Positions 34,304 through 44,440 of a stretch of DNA of 64,000 nucleotides are shown one piece after another. The DNA is from Pyronema omphalodes (taxonomy: Eukaryota > Ascomycota > Pezizomycetes > Pezizales > Pyronemataceae). The position numbers and the translations under genes are program-made. Position 1 is the stretch's first letter. Every line of letters begins with the position of its first letter. The DNA lies in assembly GCA_024516155.1 (NCBI GenBank), contig JAJJXM010000001.1:1364001-1428000 (forward strand). Reading direction: 5' to 3'. The notes under the pieces were generated by a model. The model searched no databases. It saw only the letters and a program-made list of their open reading frames with translations, and was not told the origin of the DNA.

Positions 34304-36943
34304 ATGACAAAGTCTTATGCATCGGTCCTCATGGGTGAACAGTCTAAACCTGTGCCTGCGAGTAGTAATACACAACCCACCGACAACGCCTCTTCTCACT
34401 CTCCCAATAGTGGAAGCAGCTACCATCATTACTCACAGCCGACTACTAAAGCCTACTCTAATTCTCTTAGTAGGGCAAATATCCACCATCTTCATTCACT
34501 TTTCCTCATCACCTATTCACTGACCTGGGCCATCCGTGATGTTTACTTCTGTAACATCTCGACAGAAAAAGATTTTACGGTTAGCCGGGCTGTGGCTCAG
34601 TTCGAAAATGATCTCGCTCAAGTGTTAGACGGTCTCATCATGAATGTATGTTTTCACACTATCTTACCCACAAGATTATTAATGTGATGAAATTAGAATA
34701 GACAAACGTTGAAAGAACTGTTATCAAAAAACTGCGACAAGAGCCAGATAGGATTTCCAATGATATACATCAGCTCAAAGCCCCTGTGGTACAAAAAAAA
34801 AGGTGTTTAATCAAACCACGCTTTAAACCACAAAAGGTGTTTAATTTAAACACCCACAAAATTCATTTACTAAACACCTCTTTAAACACCTACTAAACAC
34901 CTTTAAACACATACTAAACACCTCTTTAAACACCTACTAAACACCTCTTTAAACACCTACTAAACACCTCTTTAAACACCTACTAAACACCTCTTTAAAC
35001 ACCTCTTTAAACACCTACTAAACACCTTTAAACACCGATTTAAACACCGATTTAAACACCGATTTAAACACCTACTAAACACCTTTAAACACCGATCTAA
35101 ACACCTACTAAACACCTTTAAACACCGATTCAAACACCTACTAAACACCTTTAAACACCGATTTAAGCACCTTGCACAATAGTGGTTTGATCAAGCACCT
35201 CAGATATTTTTTAAATGTTTTAAATTAATTACTAAACCACTCGCTCATTATATAACATGTCTCTAGCTATTGCCAGGTCCTCTATCTATACATACAGGAA
35301 CCTCCCACCTCCCTCCTCACCCCTCTTACTCCTGCTCCTGCTCTCTGTATAGTACCATTCGCTTTGTGCCTTTTTTAATTAACCCTTACATATGCTGGAA
35401 TCATGGATCGCTTCAATAAATAGACTTAGGTTTTCTGAGCATCCTGTTTGTCTGGTTAGCATTGTAGATATTTGTGGGGTTGGTTTGCAGTACTTGACTC
35501 AGCGAGTATCTAGAAGTTCATATTCCCCCCCCCCCCCCCCCACCCCTCTCTCCCTTTTGTCCCTCCGGTGGCGTATGGTGTATGAACTAGCAAATTCTGT
35601 AGAGGGACAAACATTTGACATGAGGAAAAACTTACAGTCAAACAAGACGGAAAGATGGAGGTGGAGAAACAAGTGAATGAAATGGATGAAGAACGAGGAA
35701 CAACAACGGCAGAACGAACAGAACATAAGGAAGGGATGCGCACTAAGGCAATATCCACTTCCATCAACAAACATAAGCAGAACACAGCTCTACAGTTTAA
35801 AACTGAATGTTCAGTAGAACACTGCAGGGTGATTTATATGAACCATGGAAAAGCCATCCCTAGGAAGTGGACTGTAGATGTTTATTTGAACATCAGAGGA
35901 CAGTTCAAATAAACCCCGAAGAATAAGCGAAGAAGAAGGTGTTTATTTGAACACCCCTAGGGTGTTTAAATAAACACCAAAGAATAAGCGAAAAAGAATG
36001 TGTTTATTTAAACATCCTTAAACACCCCTAGGGTGTATATCTAAACACCGAAAAATAAGCAAAAAAGAAGGTGTTTATTTAAACATCCTTAAACACCCCT
36101 AGGATGTTAAAATAAACACCGAAGAATATGCGAAAAAGAAGGTGTTTATTTAAACACCCCTAGGGTGTTGAAATAAAACCCTCAAAAAAAAAAAATCAAG
36201 GTAGTTGTTTAACTAAACAACGCTGGGTGGTTTAGCTAAACACCGTAAATCACACTAAACAACTTCGGTGTTTAGGGGTGTTTAACTAAACACCTTTAAA
36301 CAACGATGGGTGGTTTAGCTAAACACCTTAAATCAAACTAAACAACTTTGGTGTTTAGGGTGTTTAACTAAACACTTTCGGTGTTTAGCTAAACCACGAA
36401 GGTGTTTGAACTAAACCACTCTCACTCGTTTTCTTGTACCATAGGGAGCGACTTTGGAAGAATCCCCTAAAAGTTAGGGAAATACTGGTTTACAGTTATC
36501 GCTCATTGATGACCCAGTGGCTAAGATACGGGAAAATGTACAGTGCGTCCTGTTTCCCTACGGTTTGAACAGAGATACTAACTCAGTTTAGGATGGTGAT
36601 TGAGAAGCTGCCTGATCATAATCACCGTTACAAATATGGCCTCTCTCTACCACTGGCCATCGTTGCCGATTGCTTGAAAAATAAGGTAACGCAGGCAGCA
36701 AATACCGTCAGGAATATAATTAAAGAGAAGTAAGTCGACCTCCAGAAAAACTTTTACTCGCTCTTAAATCAGTTTCACACTTTTTGCAGGAACGTTTTCA
36801 CCTTTCATCGAGCATCCATCAGTCATGCGAGACCATCAAGACATGATTCTTTACTCGTGGCACACCACGACGCACTCTATTATGGGGTGTGTGGGCTTCG
36901 GGATACAATTCCAAAATTCATTATCCATCGACAACAGATATAA
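34304..36943 (+). pseudogene. Family 2 gene, copy 2: split by a DNA element
   Basis: Best-preserved 5' exon of the family: 34304-34645, starting MTKSYASVLMGEQSKP, Ser/Asn/Gln/His-rich, then a helical part (AVAQFENDLAQVLDGLIMN). An intron (34646-34701, GTATGT) leads to a coiled-coil exon that is interrupted after nt 34781 by the 1665-bp element. The exon resumes at 36450 after the duplicated AGC. The conserved in-frame TAG is at 36475-36477. Downstream exons continue to a stop at 36941-36943. Reading into the element adds about 45 foreign codons before a stop. Function unknown. Confidence 0.6.
34782..36446. mobile_element. Non-autonomous CACTA-like DNA element, 1665 bp
   Basis: Termini CCCTGTGGTACAA and TTGTACCATAGGG are inverted repeats matching at 12 of 13 positions. 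AGC is duplicated at 34779-34781 and 36447-36449, and copies 1 and 3 show the empty site, which fixes both ends. The outer ~400-550 bp on each side are packed with AAACACC and its complement GGTGTTT, more than 20 copies in both orientations, like the subterminal transposase-binding repeats of CACTA elements. The centre is unique sequence with a C-tract (35526-35542) and one 85-codon frame (35655-35912, lysine- and glutamate-rich, unrecognised). No transposase is present, so it would depend on another element. Confidence 0.8.
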
Positions 36944-37223
36944 AGCTTGGGAGGGCGAATTTATACGGTTTGTGAACGGTGTAATATCAGAGCTCCATGG
37001 CGTCGTTTTGTATCCTACTTCGGTTGCCTTTACCATCATACTTACGCCACTTGTCCAAAACCTATGGTTTTGCGTTAAAATACAGAACGCGATTAGCAAA
37101 AGGGCGGCACCCTTTTTGAAGGAGCCCCAGAAAATTATTCGGTGTCGCAGTACAGTTTGGAAGGGGAAAACGAAAAATGACGGGCTTGGGAAGTTGGGAA
37201 ACCGGTGATATCCGGTCGCTACT

Positions 37224-37321
37224 ATGAATTGCAGAATTGGAGAATTGGAGAATTGGAGAATTGGAGAATTGGAGAATTGGAGAATTGGGGAATTGGGGAA
37301 TTGGGGAATTGGGGAATTGGG
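37224..37321. repeat. Mixed GGAGAATT/GGGGAATT array joining segmental copies 2 and 3
   Basis: About seven GGAGAATT units turn into about four or five GGGGAATT units, followed by three ATATGGAGT units to 37347. It lies exactly where copy 2 ends and the third segment begins, suggesting that recombination in the array made the junction. Confidence 0.85.
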
Positions 37322-38204
37322 GAGTATATGGAGTATATGGAGTATATGGAATTTTGGAAGGATGTTGGAAGTATCTAACAATAAGTATCAAAACAGGCCT
37401 CCTGAAAGCTCTCAATCTCTCATTTTGGAATTTACAATGTCCCAATTCAAAGCCCCGACCGTCCGAGAGGAAAACACAGAAAGAGGTAATATACATCTTG
37501 TCCACCGCCCACCGGTAACCCCGTTCGCTCCCCAATTTAGGGAAGCTACCATGTTGATACACAGCTGTCCGTAAAAGTGAGCCCTCAGTCAACCAACGCA
37601 GGAACCATTGCGACCGAAGTTTGTACCTGTAACATTACGAATTCCGATGTTCAAACAAACAATATTGAGGAGTACGACCAGAAGAAATGCTTGCTCCACG
37701 ACGTCGCGGAATCTTATAAACCCGCTTCTCATTGCCAGGATCTCAATGAGACATTGAAAACTGGACCGTCCAAAACATCAAAGATTCCCTTCGACCCACT
37801 TGTTCCTGCTGCGATGTCTCGACCATCTGCTGCTCCACAGATTTTGGGCACAAGTTTCCATACTGGACCATCCGGGACGTCAAGGATTGCCATCCACCCG
37901 CTTACTTCTCCGTTGAGGCCAATGGGACGACAACTGATTAATCTCAAGTTAGCTGCTGATGACATAATCGCAGCACGGATTAACAACGCAAACGCCAAGG
38001 CCGAGCTACAGAGTGCGAAGGAAAAGCTAAATGTCGCAACAGAGTTGCTGATGTCTAGAAAGGCGGTTGCGATCCCTATGGTTCATGAAATGGTTATAAA
38101 ATTGGTGCATAAATCATGTATAAATCTCGAAATTTCCCCACCAAATCATAATCTAGGTTTATTACCTGTTTACAATCTTATTGGGTATTTCTTACAACCT
38201 ATTT

Positions 38205-38510
38205 AATCCTCGTTTACATTTTATTTACAACCCCACTTACAATTTGTTTATTTATTATTTACAACCCCACTTACAATTTGTTTATGTATTATTTACAACC
38301 CCACTTACAATTTGTTTATTTATTATTTACAACACCACTTAAACGTCATTTATTTATTATTTTCAACCCCACTTAAACGTCATTTATTTATTATTTACAA
38401 TGCATTTAAACGTCATTTATTTATTATTTACAACCCCGGTTAAACGGCATTTACGATTTGTTTATTTATTATTTACAACCGCCATTCACAAGTCATTTAC
38501 AATTTGTTTT
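38205..38510. repeat. 34-bp tandem repeat inside the DNA element
   Basis: About nine units of the form TTTACAACCCCACTTACAAT followed by TTGTTTATTTATTA. ACAACCCCAC recurs at 38227, 38261 and 38295 (period 34), and later units degenerate to TTAAACGTCATT. Confidence 0.85.
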
Positions 38511-39196
38511 GTTGTCGTCTATAATCTCTTCTTCCATTGTTCACGTGACTATTTACTCCACACCTTGCATTCTGTAATACCCCCATACACTGCAAAATAA
38601 TCTAGCACGTTTATTGAGTGGTGTTAATGTTTATACTCCAAGATAAACTTGCAAAATAACTGTAGTTTGATTTACAGACGAAGATCATTGATAATAAGGA
38701 ATTTCATCAATTTCTGTGAGGTAAGTCCAACAGGAATGAGAACTCACTAAGTCAGCAGGATCCGGAGCCTGTCGGAATAGCCTATACCAATCAGCATTGT
38801 TCTATTCTCTCAGTCGATATTTCGCCTTATAAACCTCATTGATCAGTAGTTCACAGCTTCAACGATGGAAATCTGCAATGGTTGTGTATTTTCAATAGAT
38901 GGCGGGTTCGCATCTGCGAACTCAGGATGGGAATTCGTCAGGAATTGAGCGAATGCTGAAGATATAGGGAGCCTCTTGAGAATCTGAAAGCCTGTCTTCA
39001 GCGAAAAAGCTGGACTAGGCTGGACATTTTCAAGGTCGAAAAGGCGCTAAAATGCAAGCTAGTATACCATAGTGTCCCCCCACTCCGTCTTCCTGGACTC
39101 CACCGGAATGGAATTCCCGGTTCTCCTTCCTTGCCAACCTCAGCTCTTCCATACAAGCTAATCTCCATCGATTCCGGTCCTACACTGCTCCCCTGC

Positions 39197-40554
39197 TGTG
39201 AACCTGGGTATTGAGGTTTTCAATACAGAGGTTTGTCCGATCAGTTAACGCTTCGTTCGCAAGATAGATAACTAATAGATTTTCCCAAGAGCTAGGAAGT
39301 TCAACTAATCGATCACAGGCCGAATAAACTTAAGGGTCTCGTCCTGAGGTATTGGTGTAGATAGATAGCGTAGTAACAAGAGATCAAGTTGCTGATGCTG
39401 GAGGAGACGGTGGGAAGACTTAGGGTCTTTTATAGACTTTCGTCTACAAGTTCGCCCAGACTTCCCAAGGGAACCAACTTCCAAACTAAGCTTAGGAGAT
39501 AAGACGTGAGTCAATTCTTTGACAAATCTGCTGATGGCTCGCATCATGCTGCATGCGCAATTATATTAATTGCTCACTTGCATGATGACCCTCGTGTCAG
39601 ATTAATCCTTGACATTCCTTGCCGGGCTACCACACCTTCCAATCAGGTATTGGGGTTAAGCGCCTAGTGAAGGGTGACTCCACTTGAGCGCATAATGCAA
39701 TGACTCCTCTGATAATGACATGTGAGTCATATATCTTATGAGTCGTCTTGATCATAGATCTCCCTAGAGAATCTCGATTGCGAGTGAAGGAATCTGACAT
39801 CATAAGGCAGACTATGCCTTACAGGAGCGCACTGCCCCGTCACATTCCTGTGTGATGTCATTTGCCCCACCTGCGCGCACTTGCGCGCAGCCACACCCTG
39901 GTGTGTACACAAACGCCGTCTTATCTTGCAGTTGGTAGTCATTGGCCTAAGGTCGCGTCATATCAGTTCCGCCCAACAGTTTCCCTGAGTGGTGTTCCTT
40001 GCTGCAGGACGTCGTCTCATGCCAATGCATTCTTGACCCTTGTCCTAAGCTCCACTCCTGTTGGCTGACTAGACTCTGCCTTATTCCTTGGCCGACTATC
40101 CGCCCAACTCAGACCTTGGATGATCCTATTCGTCTGCCTTGCATCCTTATGAGAATTCCCTTCTCTTGCAAGCCCTCTGGTAGCCGTGCTTGGTGGAACA
40201 CAACCTCAAGTATAAGGAGGTGTTCCTTCGCCGTCGTCTTCTGTCTCCATCAGCGTCGTCTGTAGTTTTCTCATGGGTAAGTCGACACCCATGAGGTAAG
40301 TTGATACTCGTTCCCATCCATCTTTGATCCTCCCAAACTGACAGTGAATAACAGGTAGCGACGCCTTGGGCCGGGATCCTCGTGAGGTCCTTTTCGGAAA
40401 GTCACGAATCACGTGACGTGGCTAGCTGGAGCTCCTCAGGGGGTTCCGGCCCGGGAATACTAACCTTATTATTCATTCTCCTGTCGAGTTTGCCATGTTC
40501 TCTAAATGTTATACATGTTACCTATTCTATACTCACACAATATAGGGTGTGACA
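39197..40554 (-). repeat. 3' LTR of the Gypsy element, 1358 bp
   Basis: Reads TGTGAACC...TGTGACA on the plus strand. It serves as the empty-site reference for the insertion in the other LTR. Confidence 0.95.
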
Positions 40555-40569
40555 CCACCTCCCCCCTGT
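40555..40569 (-). promoter_or_regulatory. Polypurine tract of the Gypsy element
   Basis: On the minus strand ACAGGGGGGAGGTGGT lies directly before the 3' LTR start TGTCACACC. This is the expected plus-strand DNA primer site. Confidence 0.8.
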
Positions 40570-40725
40570 TCAAGCTTCGTCCCGAAGCAAGTAGCTTATC
40601 ATTCTGTGATCGCACCTCGCCTCAGCCAAGTGACTTAGTGATCATATATAGATGTAGTCCTCCAGCCCCTACATCCTACTACCAACTCGACCTAATGAAA
40701 ACCTCGTGGGGAAAAACATTAAGCC

Positions 40726-43700
40726 TCAATCCTTGAGTCGGTAGTCCCTCGGAGAATCAGGGTACTTGAGATGAAACTCTCGTAGCTTCTCCTGACCTCC
40801 TACTGAAAAGTTGTCGAAAGGTTCTGCCATCCAGTCTTTTTTATTAGGCCAACCTAACCATTTAACGAGGTATAAGATTCGATTTCCAGATTTGTAGCTG
40901 CTCATTATTTCATCGATATCATATTCCTCGCTTCCCTCAACGTCGTCTGCTTCCCGTAGAATTTTGTTCGTATCAGGTGGAGCCCGAGTTCCTGCTCTAA
41001 AGGGCTCAAGTAAAGAAGTATGGAAGACGTTGTGTATCTTCCATTTTCGTGGGAGCGTAATTCGAACTGCTGTTGGGGAGATGATTTTTTCGACTTGGAA
41101 GGGACCATGCAGTTTATGGTCTAACTTCCTCGATGGGCGTCTAGTTCGTATGTTTCGTCCATCTAACATAACCAAGTCTCCTACTTGGTATTCTGGTGCC
41201 TCCTGACGTTTCTGGTCTGCATATTTCTTCATTCTTTCTTGGGTTTTTTGGAGGGTTGCCTTGGCTCCTTCGTGTATCGTATGCATCCAGTGGGCGTAGG
41301 ATTTGCTGGCTGGGTTGCGCACAGCAGTTGCCGAAGGGTTGCTCGTATTTGGGTAGATCCCATAGTTAGCGTAAAAGGGTGAAAGTCCAGTTGCGCTTGT
41401 GACTGAGTTATTGTATGCGAACTCAGCCATAGGTAAGAGATCAGCCCAGTCGTCCATTTCGTGGTTAACAAAAGAGCGGAGGTAAGCTTCAATTGTTTGG
41501 TTGAGCCGTTCCGTTTGTCCATCTGTTTGTGGGTGGAAGGCTGTTGACATTCTTGGTTTTATTCCTAACGTTCCAAGAAATGCTTTCCAGGTGGTGCTTG
41601 TGACCCTGGAGTCTCTGTCCGACACAATATCCTTGGGTAGGCCATGTAACTTCCATATTTCCTTTGCGAATATCCTAACAAGGTGTGCAGTTGCCTTGCC
41701 CTCTTTCTGTAAAGGAATGAAGTGTGCCATTTTCGTAAATCGATCAACTATAACCCATAGTTGATCACACCCATTTGATTCCGGAAGGTCGGTGATAAAG
41801 TCCATAGCAATAGATTGCCATGGGGCATAAGTTAATTCCAAAGGTTGCAACATTCCATATTTTTGGTGCCTAGCCGTCTTGTCCTTCTGACATTCCAGAC
41901 AGCTCTGTACATATTCAATTATTTTTTCATCCATCTTCGGCCACCAAAAATTTCTCCTTATTAATTCAATGGTCTTATCCTGACCAAAGTGTCCTGCAAT
42001 TTTCGAGTCGTGCTCTGATTCCAGGACCATGTTGATTAAATCCTTTGGCACCCATAACTTCTCTTTCCGATAGATTATGCCATCTTCTATCGTTAGTGGG
42101 TCTTTTATTCTTTTTGCTGCCTTTTTATAATTTTCGTCCAGTTCTCCAGCCTCTTTAACCATCTTCAAAAATTCTCCAGACCATTTAACAGAAGGGATAG
42201 AATTGAGCCGTGCCGAAGAAACAATGAATGATGTTCCTTCACCTCCACTACTTATTGCTGAAATAGATGCAAAATGTTCTTTGTGAAGGATAGTCGTAAT
42301 CGGCTGATCCTCACCTCCCCCCTTTTCAGGGCGGAACTCCGGACGCCTTGACAAAGCATCTGGCTTCCCATTCTTATTCCCAGGTCTGTTAAAAATCTTA
42401 AAATCAATGCCAGCAAGTTCTTGAGCCCATCTTGCTTGGCGACGATTGAGTACTTTTGTTGTGGTGAAGTACTCCAAATTTTGATGGTCGCTGAATACCT
42501 GAACTGTATGCATTGCTCCCTCCAAGTATCTTCTCCATATTTTAAACGAATCCACAATAGCTAAAAGCTCTTTATCATGGATTTCGTAGTTGATTTCTGC
42601 CGGAGTAAATTTCCTGGAGTGGAAAGCAATAGGGTGCAGCTTTCCGTCCTCTCCTTTCTGAGAAAGGACTGCGCCTAAGGCAAAGTCAGAAGCATCAGTT
42701 TCAACTATGCAAACCTTCTTAGGATCGAAATGACCCAATATTGGTGCCTTCGTAAACCTCTGTTTCAACTCATCAAATGCCAATTCCATGGCAACAGTCC
42801 ATTCCCACTTCTTTGGATCGCCCTTGGTTGATTCAGTAAGAGGACGACAAATTCTTGAGAAGTCCTTTATGAATCGGCGATAGAAGTTTGCAAATCCAAG
42901 AAAGCCTTGTGTCTCTTTCAAGGATTTAGGAGGTTCCCAAACCAGGACGGTTTCCACTTTATCCTTTGCCATCTCAATTCCCTTTTCACTTATAATATAC
43001 CCCAAAAATTCCACTTTGTTTGTCCCCCAAACACATTTTTCCGGAGATATTACCAGCCCATTTTCTTCCAGTCTCTTCAAGACTTCCTTTACCAATTCAT
43101 CATGTTCCTCCTCCGTTTCCGCGTATATCAGAACATCATCAATATAAGCAATCACTCCCTGGTCCAACATATCTCTAAAGATATGATTCATCATATCTTG
43201 GAATGTTGCCGGTGCATTGCTTAAGCCAAAAGGCATTACCAAAAATTCGTATAGCCCATACCTGCATCTAAAAGCAGTTCTCCACTCATCTCCTTCTTTA
43301 ATCCTTATTAAATGATAACCGTTCTTCAAATCCATTTTCGTGAAGAACCTGGCTCCTCTTACTCTGTCTTGTAATTCAGACATAAGAGGGAGGGGGTAGC
43401 GATTTGCTATTGTTATTTTATTTATCCCCCTATAATCCACACAAAGCCGTAAACCTCGCCCATGGGGTTTTGGCACAAAGAGAATTGGTGCTGCGGCAGG
43501 GGATTTAGATGGTCGAATCTTGCCTGTCCTTAGCATCTCTTTTAGCCATTCTCTCAAAGTTTCCAGCTCGACTTCATTGAGCGCATAGACTGGTCCCCAA
43601 GGAGGAGTCTCTCCTTCCTTCAAGTCTATGGCGTGGTCGTAAGGCTTGTGTTCTGGAAGCTTGTCTGCTGCTTCCTTGGTCATGATGTTGATCCACTTAC

Positions 43701-44334
43701 GGAATTTCTCAGGGACTTGTTGAAGTGCCTCTGATAATTCCTCCTTCGTGGCAACAGCTGAAATATGGCCTATTACTGAGGCCTCAGGGTGGTCGAGTAC
43801 TCTTCGATCGACCTTAAGGGAAAATGTACTGGCCTGAGCCTTAGTACAATGTTCGATGCAACGTGATGTTGTAAAGGAGATGTTATTGCTTTCTCCCCAC
43901 ATGTTGCATGGTTGATGTTTTGCCATCCACCAGTAGGGTAAGATGACATCGCAGTCACTATCAAGAGGGGCGACTTCGAAGGATTCGGCTGCAAAATGTT
44001 GTTTGTGTTGCAGCATGAAAGGTACTGTGAAGAATTCTCCAGCTCCAGCAACTACCTCATTGTTGAAGTTGCGGATTTGAAGAGGCTTGTCTCTCTTCAC
44101 AGTTGGTATGTTGTATTTATGGACAAAACGTTTGTCCAACAATGCCGAGGTGGAGCCTGTATCAAGAAGGACTCGCACCGTTCTGAATTTGTCCTTTGAC
44201 CAACTCAACACCATGTTGATTATTGGCCTTTTCCCATGATAAGGTGGAATCGGGGCTTCCATTGTTGTTCCTTTGGAAGAGATTCCTTTGTCGGATCGTC
44301 GAAGTTTTGTCTTGGTCGACTCCAAGCTGTCCAA
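40726..44334 (-). CDS. pol: Gypsy Pol polyprotein (protease, reverse transcriptase, RNase H, integrase, chromodomain)
   Basis: 1202 residues from the first usable non-ATG codon given. Aspartic protease LLDTGS at ~56-61. Reverse transcriptase ~270-460 with YIDD at ~395. RNase H begins ~540 (VETDASDFALG). Integrase has an H2C2 zinc domain ~770-815 (GHFGQDKT... CLECQ) and a DDE core with D ~845 (MDFITDLPES), D ~905 (VSDRDSR) and E ~942 (QTERLNQ). A C-terminal chromodomain (~1137-1190, ILYLVKWLGW) classifies it as a chromovirus, whose integrase is thought to target modified histones. The frame is open upstream to the gag stop and contains no ATG before the TTMEAP region, so synthesis as a Gag-Pol fusion is likely. 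Confidence 0.95.
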   Translation of the reverse strand: MDSLESTKTKLRRSDKGISSKGTTMEAPIPPYHGKRPIINMVLSWSKDKFRTVRVLLDTGSTSALLDKRFVHKYNIPTVKRDKPLQIRNFNNEVVAGAGEFFTVPFMLQHKQHFAAESFEVAPLDSDCDVILPYWWMAKHQPCNMWGESNNISFTTSRCIEHCTKAQASTFSLKVDRRVLDHPEASVIGHISAVATKEELSEALQQVPEKFRKWINIMTKEAADKLPEHKPYDHAIDLKEGETPPWGPVYALNEVELETLREWLKEMLRTGKIRPSKSPAAAPILFVPKPHGRGLRLCVDYRGINKITIANRYPLPLMSELQDRVRGARFFTKMDLKNGYHLIRIKEGDEWRTAFRCRYGLYEFLVMPFGLSNAPATFQDMMNHIFRDMLDQGVIAYIDDVLIYAETEEEHDELVKEVLKRLEENGLVISPEKCVWGTNKVEFLGYIISEKGIEMAKDKVETVLVWEPPKSLKETQGFLGFANFYRRFIKDFSRICRPLTESTKGDPKKWEWTVAMELAFDELKQRFTKAPILGHFDPKKVCIVETDASDFALGAVLSQKGEDGKLHPIAFHSRKFTPAEINYEIHDKELLAIVDSFKIWRRYLEGAMHTVQVFSDHQNLEYFTTTKVLNRRQARWAQELAGIDFKIFNRPGNKNGKPDALSRRPEFRPEKGGGEDQPITTILHKEHFASISAISSGGEGTSFIVSSARLNSIPSVKWSGEFLKMVKEAGELDENYKKAAKRIKDPLTIEDGIIYRKEKLWVPKDLINMVLESEHDSKIAGHFGQDKTIELIRRNFWWPKMDEKIIEYVQSCLECQKDKTARHQKYGMLQPLELTYAPWQSIAMDFITDLPESNGCDQLWVIVDRFTKMAHFIPLQKEGKATAHLVRIFAKEIWKLHGLPKDIVSDRDSRVTSTTWKAFLGTLGIKPRMSTAFHPQTDGQTERLNQTIEAYLRSFVNHEMDDWADLLPMAEFAYNNSVTSATGLSPFYANYGIYPNTSNPSATAVRNPASKSYAHWMHTIHEGAKATLQKTQERMKKYADQKRQEAPEYQVGDLVMLDGRNIRTRRPSRKLDHKLHGPFQVEKIISPTAVRITLPRKWKIHNVFHTSLLEPFRAGTRAPPDTNKILREADDVEGSEEYDIDEIMSSYKSGNRILYLVKWLGWPNKKDWMAEPFDNFSVGGQEKLREFHLKYPDSPRDYRLKD

Positions 44335-44420
44335 TGTTTTCCTTTTGGTCCCACAACAAATAATATTTTCTGCGCCAGATATACATTCTTCCTCCTCAGG
44401 TGACGCAACCCTACAGGACC

Positions 44421-44440
44421 TTAAAAATCCGACTCCTCAT
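44421..44440 (-). promoter_or_regulatory. Gag stop and candidate -1 frameshift site
   Basis: On the minus strand gag ends GAT TTT TAA. Pol lies in the -1 frame, which is open only from a TGA about 18 nt upstream of the gag stop. A one-base backward slip of the TTT codon on the five-T run would read TTA and continue into Pol. This is inferred from frame geometry; reinitiation is the alternative. Confidence 0.5.

Larger units (their letters stand above)
28200..37223 (+). repeat. Segmental duplication, copy 2
   Basis: Same gene order as copy 1, lengthened by the 1665-bp insertion at 34782-36446. Identity to copy 1 is uneven: near-complete at 29100-29990, 30440-31330 and 33070-34480, lower at 30010-30430 and 31860-33050. 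Confidence 0.9.

Noticed and set aside
38074..39074. Treating 38074-39074 as a separate complete element
   Set aside because: Its flanks would be GAT and TCC, with no target duplication, whereas the pair 38074/49239 has a perfect GAT duplication and restores the empty site.
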